Assembly (NCBI GenBank): GCA_028753945.1
Contig: JAPNXP010000009.1
Location: 4,278,001 to 4,342,000 of the forward strand
DNA: 64,000 bases
Origin: Hexactinellida sp. DTS-2022
Taxonomy: Eukaryota; Porifera; Hexactinellida
Direction: 5' to 3'
Shown one piece after another: positions 22,480 through 32,763 of this stretch. Each line of letters opens with the position of its first letter. Positions within the stretch are counted from its first letter, which is position 1. Below the pieces are notes generated by a model. That model saw only the letters and a list, made by a program, of their open reading frames with translations. It made no database searches and was not told the origin of the DNA. Both the position numbers and the translations under genes were made by a program.

Positions 22480-23095
22480 AGTAACAACAGCGTCGAAATC
22501 CCCCCTGCTATTCAAAATGGCGTTGCATGACTAACTGTATTCAACATAACCTTAGTCAACAGAAGCAGTTTACTGCTTACTGAATGAAGCGTGATTCCGC
22601 TGAGGGATGGAACACTTTTGGCAAATGATACCCATATTATGCCAAGAGTGATTCTCTATTGGTGAGCAGCTGTGCTTCCTTCAATGTAAGCTATCCCAGC
22701 ATAGTGATGATTACAGTATATGTATACAGGTATATTGTGAGAGGATTCACTCATCCCAGTGTTAATTCATTAATTGAGCTACTAAGAAGTGCAGAAAGCA
22801 ATACCAATATTTATTGTTTTTCTGCCCCCCGAGACGACGGATCAAATTAGCGCTCAGGCGTAGGCTCGGGGAAAGGTACAGGACATGTCCCAAGTGTGTC
22901 CGTTCTAATATAGAATAGCCCTGAGGGAACGAACCAATAATTATTTGAATACATAATATACAGTCTTCCTGAGGCTGCAATCTGATTGATTGAAAATAAA
23001 TTCATCTAACCAATGATTTGTGCACGTTTTACATTGCATGTTTTTCTTTTAGTACGCTTAACTATAAAAACCTTTTTACTAATCTGAATAAAATG
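22480..23095. other. Helitron 3' flank, no gene recognised
   Basis: Probably includes the untranslated 3' end of the Helitron. A weak stem AAGCAG-TTTA-CTGCTT lies at about 22564-22579, but I could not place a CTRR terminus with confidence. Short open frames here show no recognisable domain. Confidence 0.35.
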
Positions 23096-23100
23096 GATTT

Positions 23101-23440
23101 GCGAAATTATATTGAGAACCGGGAGGACGACCGCGAGGAGGACCGGGACCGCGAGGAGGATCGGGACGGGGACCGCGAGGAGCGGGAGGAGCGGGAGGAC
23201 CGCGAGGAAGGTCCTCAGCGGCGGGGTGGACAGCGGCGGGATGGACAGCGAGGACAGCGAGGACAGCGAGGACAGCGAGGACAGCGAGGATAGCGAGGAC
23301 AGCGAGGACAGCGGGGAGGACAGCGGGGACAGCGGGGACAGCGGGGACAGCGGGGACAGCGGGGATAGCGGGGACAGCGGGGACAGCGGGGATAGCGGGG
23401 ACAGCGAGGAGGACAGTGGGGACCGCGATGGACTCGCAGT
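23101..23440 (+). repeat. GC-rich 9-bp tandem repeat (GACAGCGRG)
   Basis: An array that changes along its length: GAGGACCG-type units, then GACAGCGAG units, then GACAGCGGG units, about 340 bp in all. In one frame it encodes (SED)n then (SGD)n; in another it encodes GQR/RED runs. The open frames that cross it come from the repeat length being a multiple of three, so coding is not implied. Its high GC content stands out sharply from the AT-rich flanks. Confidence 0.85.
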
Positions 23441-23830
23441 CGCAGAGGGAGGGAAGAAAGAAGGGCTCTAGCCTGGAGGGGTAGGGTTATGGGGATTTTA
23501 GAATACTTATGTTATTAATTTAATTAGAATATAATATATTGTAATCATTCTATTATTATACTATTATTAACCATTCTTAATTTATAAATTAATAATAAAG
23601 ACTATATCTACAATTTATTATAAATAATGGGTTAGTAAATAACATACTTAATACACTACAGAGATGTACAATTCTAAATAATTATGCCTCATGGGGAATG
23701 GGGAGGATAGGGAGGATTTGAATTTCCAAACAAATTATATTGTATAGCATTTTTATTAGGGGGACTTTATGAGGAATATATTTAATACACCACAGAGATG
23801 TATAATTCTAAATGATTTGTTTCAAGGCAT
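23441..23830. other. AT-rich noncoding stretch
   Basis: Two related blocks with ACAGAGATGT, at about 23640-23680 and 23780-23820, form a short direct repeat of about 45 bp. No gene or RNA is seen. Confidence 0.4.
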
Positions 23831-23835
23831 AATAA

Positions 23836-23912
23836 GGCCGCGCAGCGGTCGTTAATTGAGGCGTAAAGCGCCGAACCGTCGCGAAGCGACCGAGACCGAA
23901 GGACTCGTACTA
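23836..23912 (+). repeat. GC-hairpin dispersed repeat
   Basis: AAGGCCGCGCAGCGGTCGTT, a GGCG-TAAA-GCGCC stem and CGTCGCGAAGCGACCGAGAC follow one another, ending in GGACTCGT. Each step is a short self-complementary GCGNAGCG or GGCGNNNCGCC unit. It matches 38393-38468 closely and 50098-50220 in reverse. Confidence 0.65.
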
Positions 23913-24045
23913 TTAAAACACAAACCTTTATATACGTATATATAAATAAAAAGAGTCCCTAGATCTAGGTCAGTGTTTTTATGTGTGTTGTATGGTTATT
24001 ATCCAGCAAAAGTGTCTATATTAGACAAAATGAGCCATAGGACAC

Positions 24046-24093
24046 GTCCCAAGATCTAGGGGTTTGCCTAGTCAAACCCCTAGATCTTGGGAC
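24046..24093. repeat. 20-bp perfect inverted repeat (hairpin)
   Basis: GTCCCAAGATCTAGGGGTTT (24046-24065) pairs with a perfect complementary arm at 24074-24093 across an 8-base loop. A further partial copy, AAGATCTAGGG-like, lies at about 23960. Too short for a gene; possibly a transposon terminus or an extrusion-prone site. Confidence 0.7.
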
Positions 24094-24683
24094 AAAAAGC
24101 CCGATCTGGGGACAGTTTATTATATACAGTCAACTCTCGTTATAACCAAGTCGGATATAACGAAGTACCTGCTTATAACGAAATCATTCAATGGCCCGGG
24201 AATCGTTCCATCTTATTGCATTATTAAAACTTCGGTTACAACGAAATTCCGCTTATAACGAAGTCATTAAAATCCCAAATAGCCTCTAAACTATTGATTT
24301 ACTTCGGTTTATAACGAATTCTGTTATACCGAACTCCAGTTAAGCCATATAAAATAAATAACTTGTTTATCATCCCCGTCCGTACCAATTTTTATCCCCC
24401 TTCCGGATATATTTTATTGTTATCTTATGCAGGGGCGTAGCTAGAGTTTTGGACGGTGGGGGTCCTGAGCGAGTGAAGCGAGCTCAAAAGGGGGTCTGGG
24501 GGTATCGCCCTCTGCAATTTTTTAAAATTACTTTAACAAAAGACCGATTTGCGTGCGGGAAACTCTATTGCAGTAATCTCTACCCATTAACAAAAAAAAA
24601 CCACTAAATAACATTTCCATAAACCTATTAGGCTATCGCTTGTCCTATTTTTATGTTTATTCATCAGCTATATGTAATTCAAT

Positions 24684-25653
24684 TTACAAAATAAAATTGA
24701 TGCGGCGTGTAGATGTTGTGGCAAATCGTTTGATAACATCATCAATTGGTGGTGTATCAGAACGATGAATCTGAAGTAGGAGGGCCTCAAGTCTCTGCTC
24801 TTCCATTGTGCTTCTTATTGCCGTTAGAGTTTTCTCCATTTTGGAGAACATGCGCTCAGCATCGGCGGTCGTCACTGGCAGAGTTGCCAAAATTTGCAGC
24901 AATGCAGAAATGTTAGGAAATGATGCGCAGCTATCAAGTGTAGCAAGGGCGGATTTTGGACAGTCCTCCTTTGAGACATTAGACCACTTCCGTTGCCACA
25001 AGCTGTACTCACAGCGTACAACAACCATCGGATCTTCCAGCAAGCAGGGCCGTAGGAAGCCGAATTTAGGGGGCCCCCATAAATTCACATAACAAAATTA
25101 TATTACTTATTCATTGCTATGTAGAACCCCTGAAGGGGTTCGGGGGGGCCCAGGACACATAGCTACGGCCCTGCCAGCAAGTGACCATAGACGGAGATGG
25201 CTGATTCCGCAACAGACCAGCTGTCCTCACTATTTTTCAACATGAATCCTGGGATGAGCCGTGCCAGTTCCACGACTCTCCGCTGCCTCCACCAAAACGA
25301 AGTTCTAAATCAATAACAATGCTGTCGATGGCAGGATAGAAGACATTTATTCTAAAATACTGTTCAACAGATTGATCCGTACCACCTGATGTAGGCCTGT
25401 AGACTGAGCGTGATGCCAAACGCGGCTTCGCCAGCTCATTCTCAAGCATGTTGGAAACCAGGGACGCTTCAGCAAACAGTTCTTTGAATTTGTCAGCAGA
25501 TCTCATCTGACGTAGGGTGTCGATAAGATCTTTGATGTTGTCCATCGCCAAAACAATATCAAGACTAGGTTTTTGCAGTTGTCGTGCAGTTGGCAGCAAC
25601 AGGCCAGAGAGCAGGGTTTTACACGCCTTATTTTTTTTATTCGACATAAGCAT
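24684..25653 (-). pseudogene. hAT (ZMYM1-like) transposase, C-terminal part
   Basis: Two open segments flank a 129-bp MITE. The upstream one has LQKPSLDIVLAMDNIKDL and EYFRINVFYP-like QYFRINVFYPAIDSIV, motifs of ZMYM1-like/DUF4371-associated hAT transposases. The downstream one has LLQILATLPVTTADAERMFS, the hAT C-terminal dimerisation signature (PVTTADAERMFS), then LTAIRSTMEEQRLEAL. With the MITE ignored, the two segments lie in the order expected for the family's last 250 or so residues. The stop at 24684 is at a plausible natural C-terminus. Confidence 0.85.
25045..25173. mobile_element. hAT-type MITE inside hAT transposase gene
   Basis: 129 bp with ends CAGGGCCGTA and TACGGCCCTG and a perfect 8-bp target duplication CCAGCAAG (25037-25044, 25174-25181). 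Inside, a GGGGGGCCC tract and a short stem AACCCCTGAAGGGGTT lie near the middle. The same ten-base ends are found at 52498-52634 inside the Transib relic. Confidence 0.92.
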
Positions 25654-25806
25654 TTTTTTTTTAATTTAAAGATAAAATAGTATGGCGAGTGTGATAAATG
25701 AAAAAAGCGAAATATAAAAATTAAGGCGAGTAAAATTATTCATTGGTGCCAGAAAAAAATTAAGGCTAGCAAATAAATTTATCAGATGGAAAAATTAAGG
25801 CGTGTA

Positions 25807-26309
25807 AAGTGGAACCTCCAGAAACGGGGCCTGTGGAAACGGGGAACCTCTGGAACTGGGGTAAAAAAATGCAACAAATTCCTAGTCCCACACAAATGAA
25901 CCTCCACAAATGGGGAATTAGGTAGAAACGGGGAAACGGGGTGATCCTTTTTTCGCCGAAATTTGATTCACACACAAATCAACCTCTACAAACGGGGAAT
26001 TTTTGCATTCTTAGGTGCGATTTTTCAAGAAACGTTTCTCAACGGAATCCCATTAAACACATTCTCATCCCTTTTGTAACCCATTAAAACTAAAAATCAC
26101 TAAAACATGCAATACAAACTCGAATTATCAATGAATATAAGCTTCTAACAGTACATATCGAATTATATCAAGGAACTATGAAGTCTAACTCTCATGAAGA
26201 CTGATTGTTGACAGTGGTCAACAAGTGTCAGAAACGGGGTATTGTTCAGAAACGGGATGCCTGGAAAAAAACTTGCGTCCCTGGCACCCCGTTTCTGGAG
26301 GTTCCACTG
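25807..26309. mobile_element. pogo-type non-autonomous element
   Basis: 503 bp, left end AAGTGGAACCTCCAGAAACG and right end CGTTTCTGGAGGTTCCACTG, TA on both sides (25805-25806, 26310-26311). Several GAAACGGGG and ACAAACGGGGAA variants are repeated internally at both ends, as is usual in this group. No transposase. Confidence 0.8.
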
Positions 26310-26650
26310 TAATACTTAAGGAAAGTAAATTAAGGGGTGTAAATATTTGGTGAAAAATAGATATTCGAAACAAGTGCTTTTTTGAAGTCTTAAGGTGTAA
26401 TATATTATTAAAAATCTCTAATAAGGAAAAAGCTAATAATGGTGTTTTACATATAGTAAACAGTAATTGTGCAAAGTATAATTTGACGAATTGTGGCTAA
26501 TCAACATTTATTCATACTTAAATGGATTAAAGGTTGTTATATGATAAGTAAAGCAATTGGGCTATGACTGAAAAAAAAGTAAGGCGAGTAAACCAATTGG
26601 GATAGGATCGAAAAAAAAACTAAGGCAAGTAAACCTACTAGGGTAATTCT

Positions 26651-28110
26651 GAAAAAAAAATCCAAATTGCAGCTGTTCGACGCATGTTCCTTCGGTGGCA
26701 CTATATTTTGGTGGTGGTTTATTGATTGTGCCTCCAAACTCCAAAGGAACATGCTGTCGGCACAGGCTGCAATTTTGGATTTTTTTCTCCATGTCATCAT
26801 CACTATGAAGGTGTCAAATTATTTCAGAAAGGTGTTTCAAAAGGCAACGGCCCTTAGTGAGTTGGATGTTTCGTTTTAGCTCACTTCATTTCAAAGATAT
26901 TCAAGTTTCAGTAGAATATAATAAGTGATGAGTCAGCATTTTTTATGTGCGTATTGGGTGATCACTGATCACCCAACACCCACCAACCCATTCGAAATAT
27001 AGAATTCACAAAATTGCTAAAACACATTTTTTTGACGATGTCACCATCACCTCAAGGTGTAAAGACCCATTTGTAGATGTGTTATGTGCATAGGCGTCGT
27101 AAATGCAAAGGTCAATCCATCGGGCCGCCCGGAAATTCCGGGTAATGTCCGGGTAACTCCGGGTAAACTCGGAGTATAGTGTTAGTAGCATGGGGACAAT
27201 CCCTTCGGCCCGCCCGGACATTTCCGGGCACCCGGGCGGTTTACGACGCCTATGGTTATGTGGCATAAGGATCAATTGATAAATTTGAAATTTGTTTCTA
27301 TCTTCTATAATCTCTGAGATTAATGATATTGAATTAATTAGTATGAATAATTATTAATATTATTTATAATTTAACACCAATTTCAATGTCAACTTACATA
27401 TATATATTAAGTTAAATTATTTCGTCATAAATAATAAATTAATTAATTTGGCTATCAAATTTCAATTCCGCACACTCTATAATCCCTAATATACAAATTG
27501 GAAGCATCTATATAAGTCAAAATACGGGCTGAATTAATTATATAATTAATGACGTCAGTATATTAACAGTGCAAGAGTATTCTGCAGAAGGAAATAAATC
27601 ACATAATCTGTCGTTGTTGTGGAATGTAAAATCTCGGTTTTCAATTGGAAAATAGAAGCCTAACTCGATCTCACAAGTTGAATCAATATAATAATCATAA
27701 GTTGAAACAATAGAATTAGATTTAACACTTTCAATTGAACTGAAGTGTTAGTGAACAAAGGAAATTTGCAACTCTATTGTGGCACTAACGAAATCCAATT
27801 AAAAAATTCGTGCACTGTGAAAAGGTGTAGAATTTAATTCTTTATCGAATGCTTTTAAATTAAATATTCGCGTATTATTTATTGTTATTTTTCTAAGATT
27901 AAACAGGTGCAAAAATGTGGCCAAAAATTTGTAAAAAAAAATCGTGACCCCAGGTGCTCATCTGTAACCCATGAGACACATATCCTGAAAATTTGGGCTC
28001 TTAGTTAATAAAACTCTGTTCTGTGGAGTGGCTACGGAAGAATAATAATAACCAAGGCAGTTAGATTAGAACTGGGCCACTATACTATAGTATAGTCGGC
28101 ACAGTAATAA
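26651..28110 (+). repeat. R1 dispersed repeat, copy C
   Basis: Begins with the hairpin core (26651-26787) and ends with AACTGGGCCACTATACTATA and GTCGGCACAGTAA near 28110, the same order as copies A and B. A hAT MITE (27089-27254) interrupts it. More diverged than copies D and F. Confidence 0.55.
27089..27254. mobile_element. hAT-type MITE, GC-rich
   Basis: 166 bp with ends CATAGGCGTCGTAAA and TTTACGACGCCTATG, a perfect inverted pair, and an 8-bp target duplication GTTATGTG (27081-27088, 27255-27262). Internal CGCCCGG and CCGGGT steps repeat. Same end class (CATAGGCGTCG) as 42390-42953 and 29666-30014. Confidence 0.92.
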
Positions 28111-28210
28111 GGTTAGTAAATCAATTGGAGCTCGGACGAAAAAAAAATATGGCGAGTAGATATGAATGACCAAAATTAAGACGCCTTAATTTTACATTCA
28201 TTTTTTAGAA

Positions 28211-30235
28211 CCCTGCCAGAGAGTACCTCAAGCACAACAAGAGAAACCACAAAGCTAGACTGCTCGATGGAGTTCATGAGTATGATAGCCTTCTTGCGCG
28301 CATCAGGTGACTGCCAGCAGACATTCGTTGTAGTGCAGCCATCACGTACTTCAGCAGACTTCGTAGGCTGGGTGTTACGAGTTGTGTCTTGGAGATGCGA
28401 GTGTCCTCTTCATCATGTATGCAGGACTTCAACAAGTCGGTCCGCTTGGCGCTCGACCTAAAACACGTAGTTGTGTCTTTGATGACATATTGTGCTTGTC
28501 TGATAGATTGCACAGTGATCGCTTTTTCGCTGCTCAGATTCAAACAGGCATGCCACAATGGTAGTAATGTGCGTCTGGCGCTTCAACCTCAAATCGAGCA
28601 GCTGCTCCCGCACGTTGACCTGCCATCATCATATCCATGACCAATGCATTTTGTCAAGTCTAGTTGCAGGCACTTGACAATGTGAAGCAATGCCTCACCA
28701 ATGGCATTGCCACTTAGACAACGTTCGTCATCCTTGCTGGGCTGTAAATCTTTAATCAGTGCGAATATATCAACTATCGCAAATGGTTCCTCATAGCAGT
28801 GCCATTTCCGCAAACTATCCATTTTCACGTACGCGCAATGACTGATAGCTGTTCTCGGTGATGTAGATCTGTTGTTTCATCCGCAACTATTGCCCAGAAC
28901 ATGGCTTACTTTATCCTACTGACAACAGTCTCCTTGACCAGGTCACCTGCAGCCACAATAAGGGCGTTCTGGATGCTGGTGACTGATAGGTTGCATTGGC
29001 TTTGGTAGATTGTACGTGACTTTTCAGTTCTGCATCACCTCCTCTAATGCGAAATCTAAGTAGCGGGCTAAAGTTGCCATCATTCTCCTCTGGATCTAAT
29101 CCATCAGATGAGATGGAGCCCGATTCATTTCGGTGGTCACGTAAAGCAATGTTCTGACATGCGCATAGCAGAATCGTCTCCACAATTGGTACAAGTATTG
29201 AACGATTCTTTTAAACTGTGAGTCGGTGCGATTCATCTAGCTGACAGTCAATGCCCAGGTTGCGCTGCCGCTGATCCACGCACACTCGTTTGAAGTCATC
29301 GAATGCAAGTGTTGCATCCTGGTGGTACATTGTTTTGGCGTGTCGCGGGCGTGAACTATCTTTTCCGGTGAGATTATCGCAATGATCAAGTAGTTTCGTC
29401 ACTAACTTTCCAGCATCCTGACCATGACCCCGTGAATGGCCACCAATACCACCACCAGAAGCTGTGAACAGAACACAGGGAATGCAGAAGGCGCCAGGGT
29501 TGACTCTACTCACTGCCAGCCAGGGAAAGTATTCGAGATGTCGGGGCAAAAGTCTTCGACGACGCTCAACACCACTTTTTGTGTGTGACTGCTGACCCAC
29601 CCGAACTGAAGAAGGAAATTCGGAAGCATAGGTTGGCCTCCATGGCTCCAGATACCTAATGCGATCATAGGCGCCAAGTTTCTGGTTTTGGGGGGGGGGC
29701 TGGGGGGGGCCAGCCCCCCAGCCAGCCCCCCCCATATTGCTTATTGGGGGGGGTGCTGGGGACGCTGGGGGGTTACTGGGAACAACACCCGGACCTGTCG
29801 GTCGATTTAATTTTAATATGAAAGTGGTCCTTTTGATCGACAAAGGGATGATAGAGGGTGAGAATCACGTTTGTTACTCAATATATCCTGATTTTGTTTC
29901 TGAAGAAACAAATCTGGAAATATTTAGTAAAGATCCCAGTGCCCCTCCCCCAGACCCCCCAAGTGAAGTGGCCCCCCCATCTTTGATAATATTTTCCAAA
30001 ACTTGACTCCTATGAATGCTATCCTCGACGCTCATTTGATGTCCAACAACCAGACCGATGTCATTATGGTAGTGGTCGCTTGCAGCTGCATCACAAATCG
30101 ACGTAGGATCTGTCACTATACTCTTCACTTTGTCTGGTGGTTGTTCATGCAAGCATTGAAGCACTCCATTAGTTTGCAGCTCTACAATAGGTTGAGTATC
30201 AGGAGTAGAAACAACTGGGAGAACTAATCCAGCTT
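28211..30235 (-). pseudogene. hAT (ZMYM1-like) transposase, N-terminal and central part
   Basis: From the right: a leader ending in DIGLVVGHQMSVEDSIHR (29874-30164 region), a MITE, then IRYLEPWRPTYASEFPSS and a TTF-type zinc-finger region with PRHLEYFPWL and GAFCIPCVLF (29211-29660). Next IALRDHRNESGS and GNFSPLLRFRIRGGDAEL (28911-29183), typical of the DUF4371 domain. Then LDLTKCIGHGYDDGRST (28589-28828) carries the conserved GYDG-type motif, changed here to GYDDG, and a last piece lies at 28274-28558. Successive pieces are in different frames, so several small indels have accumulated. Family assignment is strong; the copy is dead. Confidence 0.8.
29666..30014. mobile_element. hAT-type MITE inside hAT transposase gene
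   Basis: 349 bp; the left end CATAGGCGCCAAGTTT pairs imperfectly with the right end AAACTTGACTCCTATG. The flanks AATGCGAT (29658-29665) and AATGCTAT (30015-30022) agree at 7 of 8. Strong G-run and C-run tracts make a G-rich left half and a C-rich right half. Confidence 0.78.
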
Positions 30236-30258
30236 CAGCCTATACACTGAAATAGTTA

Positions 30259-30390
30259 GGTACAACTATAGTATTGTACCGGATACACACTTTCTAAAGA
30301 CGATTCTTTCTTAATGATCCATAATACACACTAAAAATACGAGTATTTCAATATGCACATAATATTCCGGTACAATACTATAGTTGTACC
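30259..30390. mobile_element. Small MITE with 24-bp TIRs
   Basis: GGTACAACTATAGTATTGTA (30259 on) pairs with the complementary arm ending TAGTTGTACC at 30390; the repeat continues to CCGGA for 24-25 bp. Length 132 bp. No clear target duplication, so the superfamily is open. Confidence 0.75.
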
Positions 30391-30590
30391 CATAATCGTA
30401 CAAATATTAGCTATAATATTGTGTAAAGTACTAATGTATAATTAGTCTTGTATTTTGGGAATTTCTTTAATTATTTGGGCATTATCATGTGATTTTCTAA
30501 GAAAATTAAATATTAATATGTATTGTTTGGCATAGGATAATGCTATTTGCATAATAATGGAAATAAAAAATAAAAATAAAATCCCGTCCG
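30391..30590. other. AT-rich spacer within pogo shell
   Basis: No gene, RNA or repeat end recognised in these 200 bases before the inverted pogo-type arm begins. Confidence 0.35.
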
Positions 30591-30808
30591 CCGTCCCTAT
30601 TTTCTGAAAAAATGGATGATAAACAATTAATTTGATTTACATGGCCTTATAACGAAATCTGTTTATATGAAACTCCGGTTACAACCAAATTATACCTGTA
30701 ATGAACTCTTTTAAGATCGAACTCCGCTTATAAGGAACTCCGGTATAACGAATGAAACCACGGTCCCGACACTTCGTTATAACAGGAGTTGTCTGTAATA
30801 TATTTGTT

Positions 30809-31678
30809 ACTGTGCCGACTAAACTATAATAGTATAGTGGCCCAGTTCTAATCTCACTGCCTTTATTTTATTTGTATTATATTTTTACTGTGCCGACTAT
30901 ACTTTAGTATAGTGGCCCAGTTCTAATCTTACTGCCTTTAATATTATTATTATTATTATTATTTCTCCGTAGACGGTGCCCTGGCCAGAGCTTAATAGTT
31001 GATGGGCTGAAACTTGGCATATAGGTACGATGGGACCGTCTAATTTACACCTGGGGTTACGATTTTTGTTTAACCAATTTTGGACACATCTTTAACACCT
31101 TTAAAACTTTGTCTGGTCCATTGCTCAAAATATGTTTATTAAACCCCCAATTTTTATTTTACCATTGGATTCATCATAAAATTCTGCGTCTAATTGGAAA
31201 AAGACAAATTTAAATAAATCTTACTCTATTGTTTCAACTTGTCATTAATATATTGATTTAACTTATAAATTCCAGCTGGCTTCTATATAATTGTTGTATT
31301 ACTATACAATGGATTAAACAAAATAATTTAATATAAGGAATTTGTTGACTTAACTCACTCACCGTGGATAACATTGCTAAAATAAATAACTAATAATATA
31401 ATTTATTATCAATACATAATGAATTAATGGCATTAAACTCCAGATGGTTTATGATAGAAAGTTAGAAACAAACTTCAAATTTATCTACCGTTCCTTGTGA
31501 TTAGGACTAATTAAAAAATTGTTCTTGACACCTTGAGGCGTTGATGACTTGGAGAAAAAAAATCCAAATCGCAGCTGTGAAGACAGCATGTTCCTTTGGA
31601 GGCATATCAATAAACCACCACCAAATATAGTGCCACTAAAGGAACATGTGTCGGCACAGCTGCAATTTTGGATTTTTT
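30809..31678 (-). repeat. R1 dispersed repeat, copy D (inverted)
   Basis: The orientation is opposite to copies A-C. It opens with two copies of the TACTGTGCCGACTATACT-type terminal palindrome, then TCCGTAGACGGTGCCCTGGC, ACTTGGCATATAGGTACGAT and CTCACCGTGGATAACATTG, and closes with the hairpin core at 31553-31678. About 870 bp with no large insertion, so this copy shows the whole unit best. Confidence 0.65.
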
Positions 31679-31689
31679 ATGTTCCGAGT

Positions 31690-32110
31690 TAATTGTAGAA
31701 AATGGAAGGTTTACAAATATGATTTTTGGCATATAGGGGTAACTTTTGGCACCGCCATAGAGTTGAGGTTTTCACTCAATTTCAACACCTCGACAAGTTA
31801 TGTAGTCGTTGTCACATTTCGAGAAGCAGAAAAATTCACTTAATCGCACATAATTCCCGCCCTCTAAGACATAAAAATCTGAAAATTTAAATAGAACATG
31901 CACATTATTGATTCGGACAAGTTGGTCACACCAGATTTCCAATATGTTCACTCATTATCGAACGATGACGTAATCACTAAATTTCATATTGTTTAATTTA
32001 CAATTTTAGGCCTATTTATGCAATACAATCAATGTCGAAGTATATAAAGTACACACCAACCGCTTTGCGGTTGGTGTGTAGTTGTTTTCTGCCGCGAAGC
32101 GACCTAGTAA
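31690..32110 (+). repeat. Single arm of foldback repeat
   Basis: Matches the left arm of 36323-36822 in order: TTTTTGGCATATAGGGGTAA, CTCGACAAGTTATG, GAACATGCACATTA, GATGACGTAATCACTAAA, then the ACACCAACCGC stem and GCCGCGAAGCGACCTAG. Only one arm is present here. Confidence 0.65.
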
Positions 32111-32120
32111 TCGAAGCGCG

Positions 32121-32265
32121 CAGTGGCGGCGCGAGGGGGCGGGAACTCGCTTGTCTGATATAGGAGTACTTATTGTTAATGCGGAAATGCAATACAGCCT
32201 GGACAGGGAGTCCATAATTAGCCGTTTTGCTGAGATGTCCCACCGCATACTATTATATTGTTAAT
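32121..32265. mobile_element. hAT-type end fragment
   Basis: Starts CAGTGGCGGCGCGAGG and holds TCTGATATAGGAGTACTTAT and ATGCGGAAATGC, which are the reverse complement of the right half of the element at 40339-40623. The second end is missing or unrecognised. Confidence 0.5.
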
Positions 32266-32760
32266 TATTAGACTAAGTTGTTCATTAAAATTATCGACTT
32301 TGGTTTGAATTTGTATTTTTTGGATGTGTATGTTGCAGTCTAATTGCGAATTTGGCCCGTTCGCGAATGGGCTGGCCCATTTGAAAATTGGCCAACAAAT
32401 TGGTCTATTCGCGACTGGGCCAAGCTTGGCCCATCTGCGAAATATTCTAAAATATTTTCATTTGGTTTATTAATAATATCCTAACTCTGATCCAAATAGC
32501 AACACTTAACTATTACGTATTATGCTGATAATATTATTACCGATACACTCCGGATCGCGGAGTAATCATGAAGATAGTCAATTTACAGACGATGGTACCG
32601 GTATACTTATTATTCGTCCCATTTAATAATTATTGTTACTAGTAGAATATCGAAAAAGTTTATTATGCTTGTATTTCGATGACTACTAAAGTACACAAAA
32701 CTAAATTAGTAATACGTCAATAATAAGATGAATACACGGAAACTTAAGCTAGATAGTATC
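32266..32760. other. AT-rich noncoding stretch
   Basis: A local irregular motif, TTGGCCCATT/TGGGCCA variants, repeats four or five times between 32350 and 32435. Nothing else is recognised. Confidence 0.35.
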
Positions 32761-32763
32761 TAC

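Larger units (their letters stand above)
25655..28210. repeat. Degenerate repeat block splitting the hAT gene
   Basis: An irregular AT-rich tandem motif, AAATTAAGGCGAGTAAA and variants spaced about 40-60 bp, is seen at 25680-25805, 26315-26345, 26570-26640 and 28120-28190. R1 copy C, a pogo-type MITE and a hAT MITE are embedded in it. No genes are seen. Confidence 0.5.
24430..30235 (-). mobile_element. hAT element with ZMYM1-like transposase, fragmented
   Basis: The left terminus CAGGGGCGTAGCTAGAG is a typical hAT end. Transposase pieces run on the minus strand from about 30230 down to 24684. At least three insertions split them: a MITE at 29666-30014, a 2.5-kb block of degenerate repeats and MITEs at about 25655-28210, and a MITE at 25045-25173. 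No matching right terminus was found, so that boundary is approximate. Confidence 0.7.
24127..30795. mobile_element. pogo-type element ends enclosing a hAT insertion
   Basis: The left end CAGTCAACTCTCGTTATAAC faces the right end GTTATAACAGGAGTTGTCTG in inverted orientation, with TA on both outer sides (24125-24126, 30796-30797). Similarity continues inward for about 250 bp on each side, down to a shared TTTATCATCC block near 24370 and 30625. The natural reading is one TA-targeting element whose middle is now occupied by the hAT at 24430-30235. No pogo-type transposase remains visible. Confidence 0.6.

Noticed and set aside
22480-22600. Helitron 3' terminal hairpin at about 22564-22579
   Set aside because: The stem is only six pairs and no CTRR end follows at the right distance.
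23018-23471. Two overlapping frames rich in RED/GQR and SED/SGD
   Set aside because: The 9-bp period keeps every frame open; no non-repeat domain supports a gene.
24430-30235. Right terminus of the ZMYM1-like hAT element
   Set aside because: No complement of CAGGGGCGTAGCTAGAG was found near 30235, so the end was not assigned.
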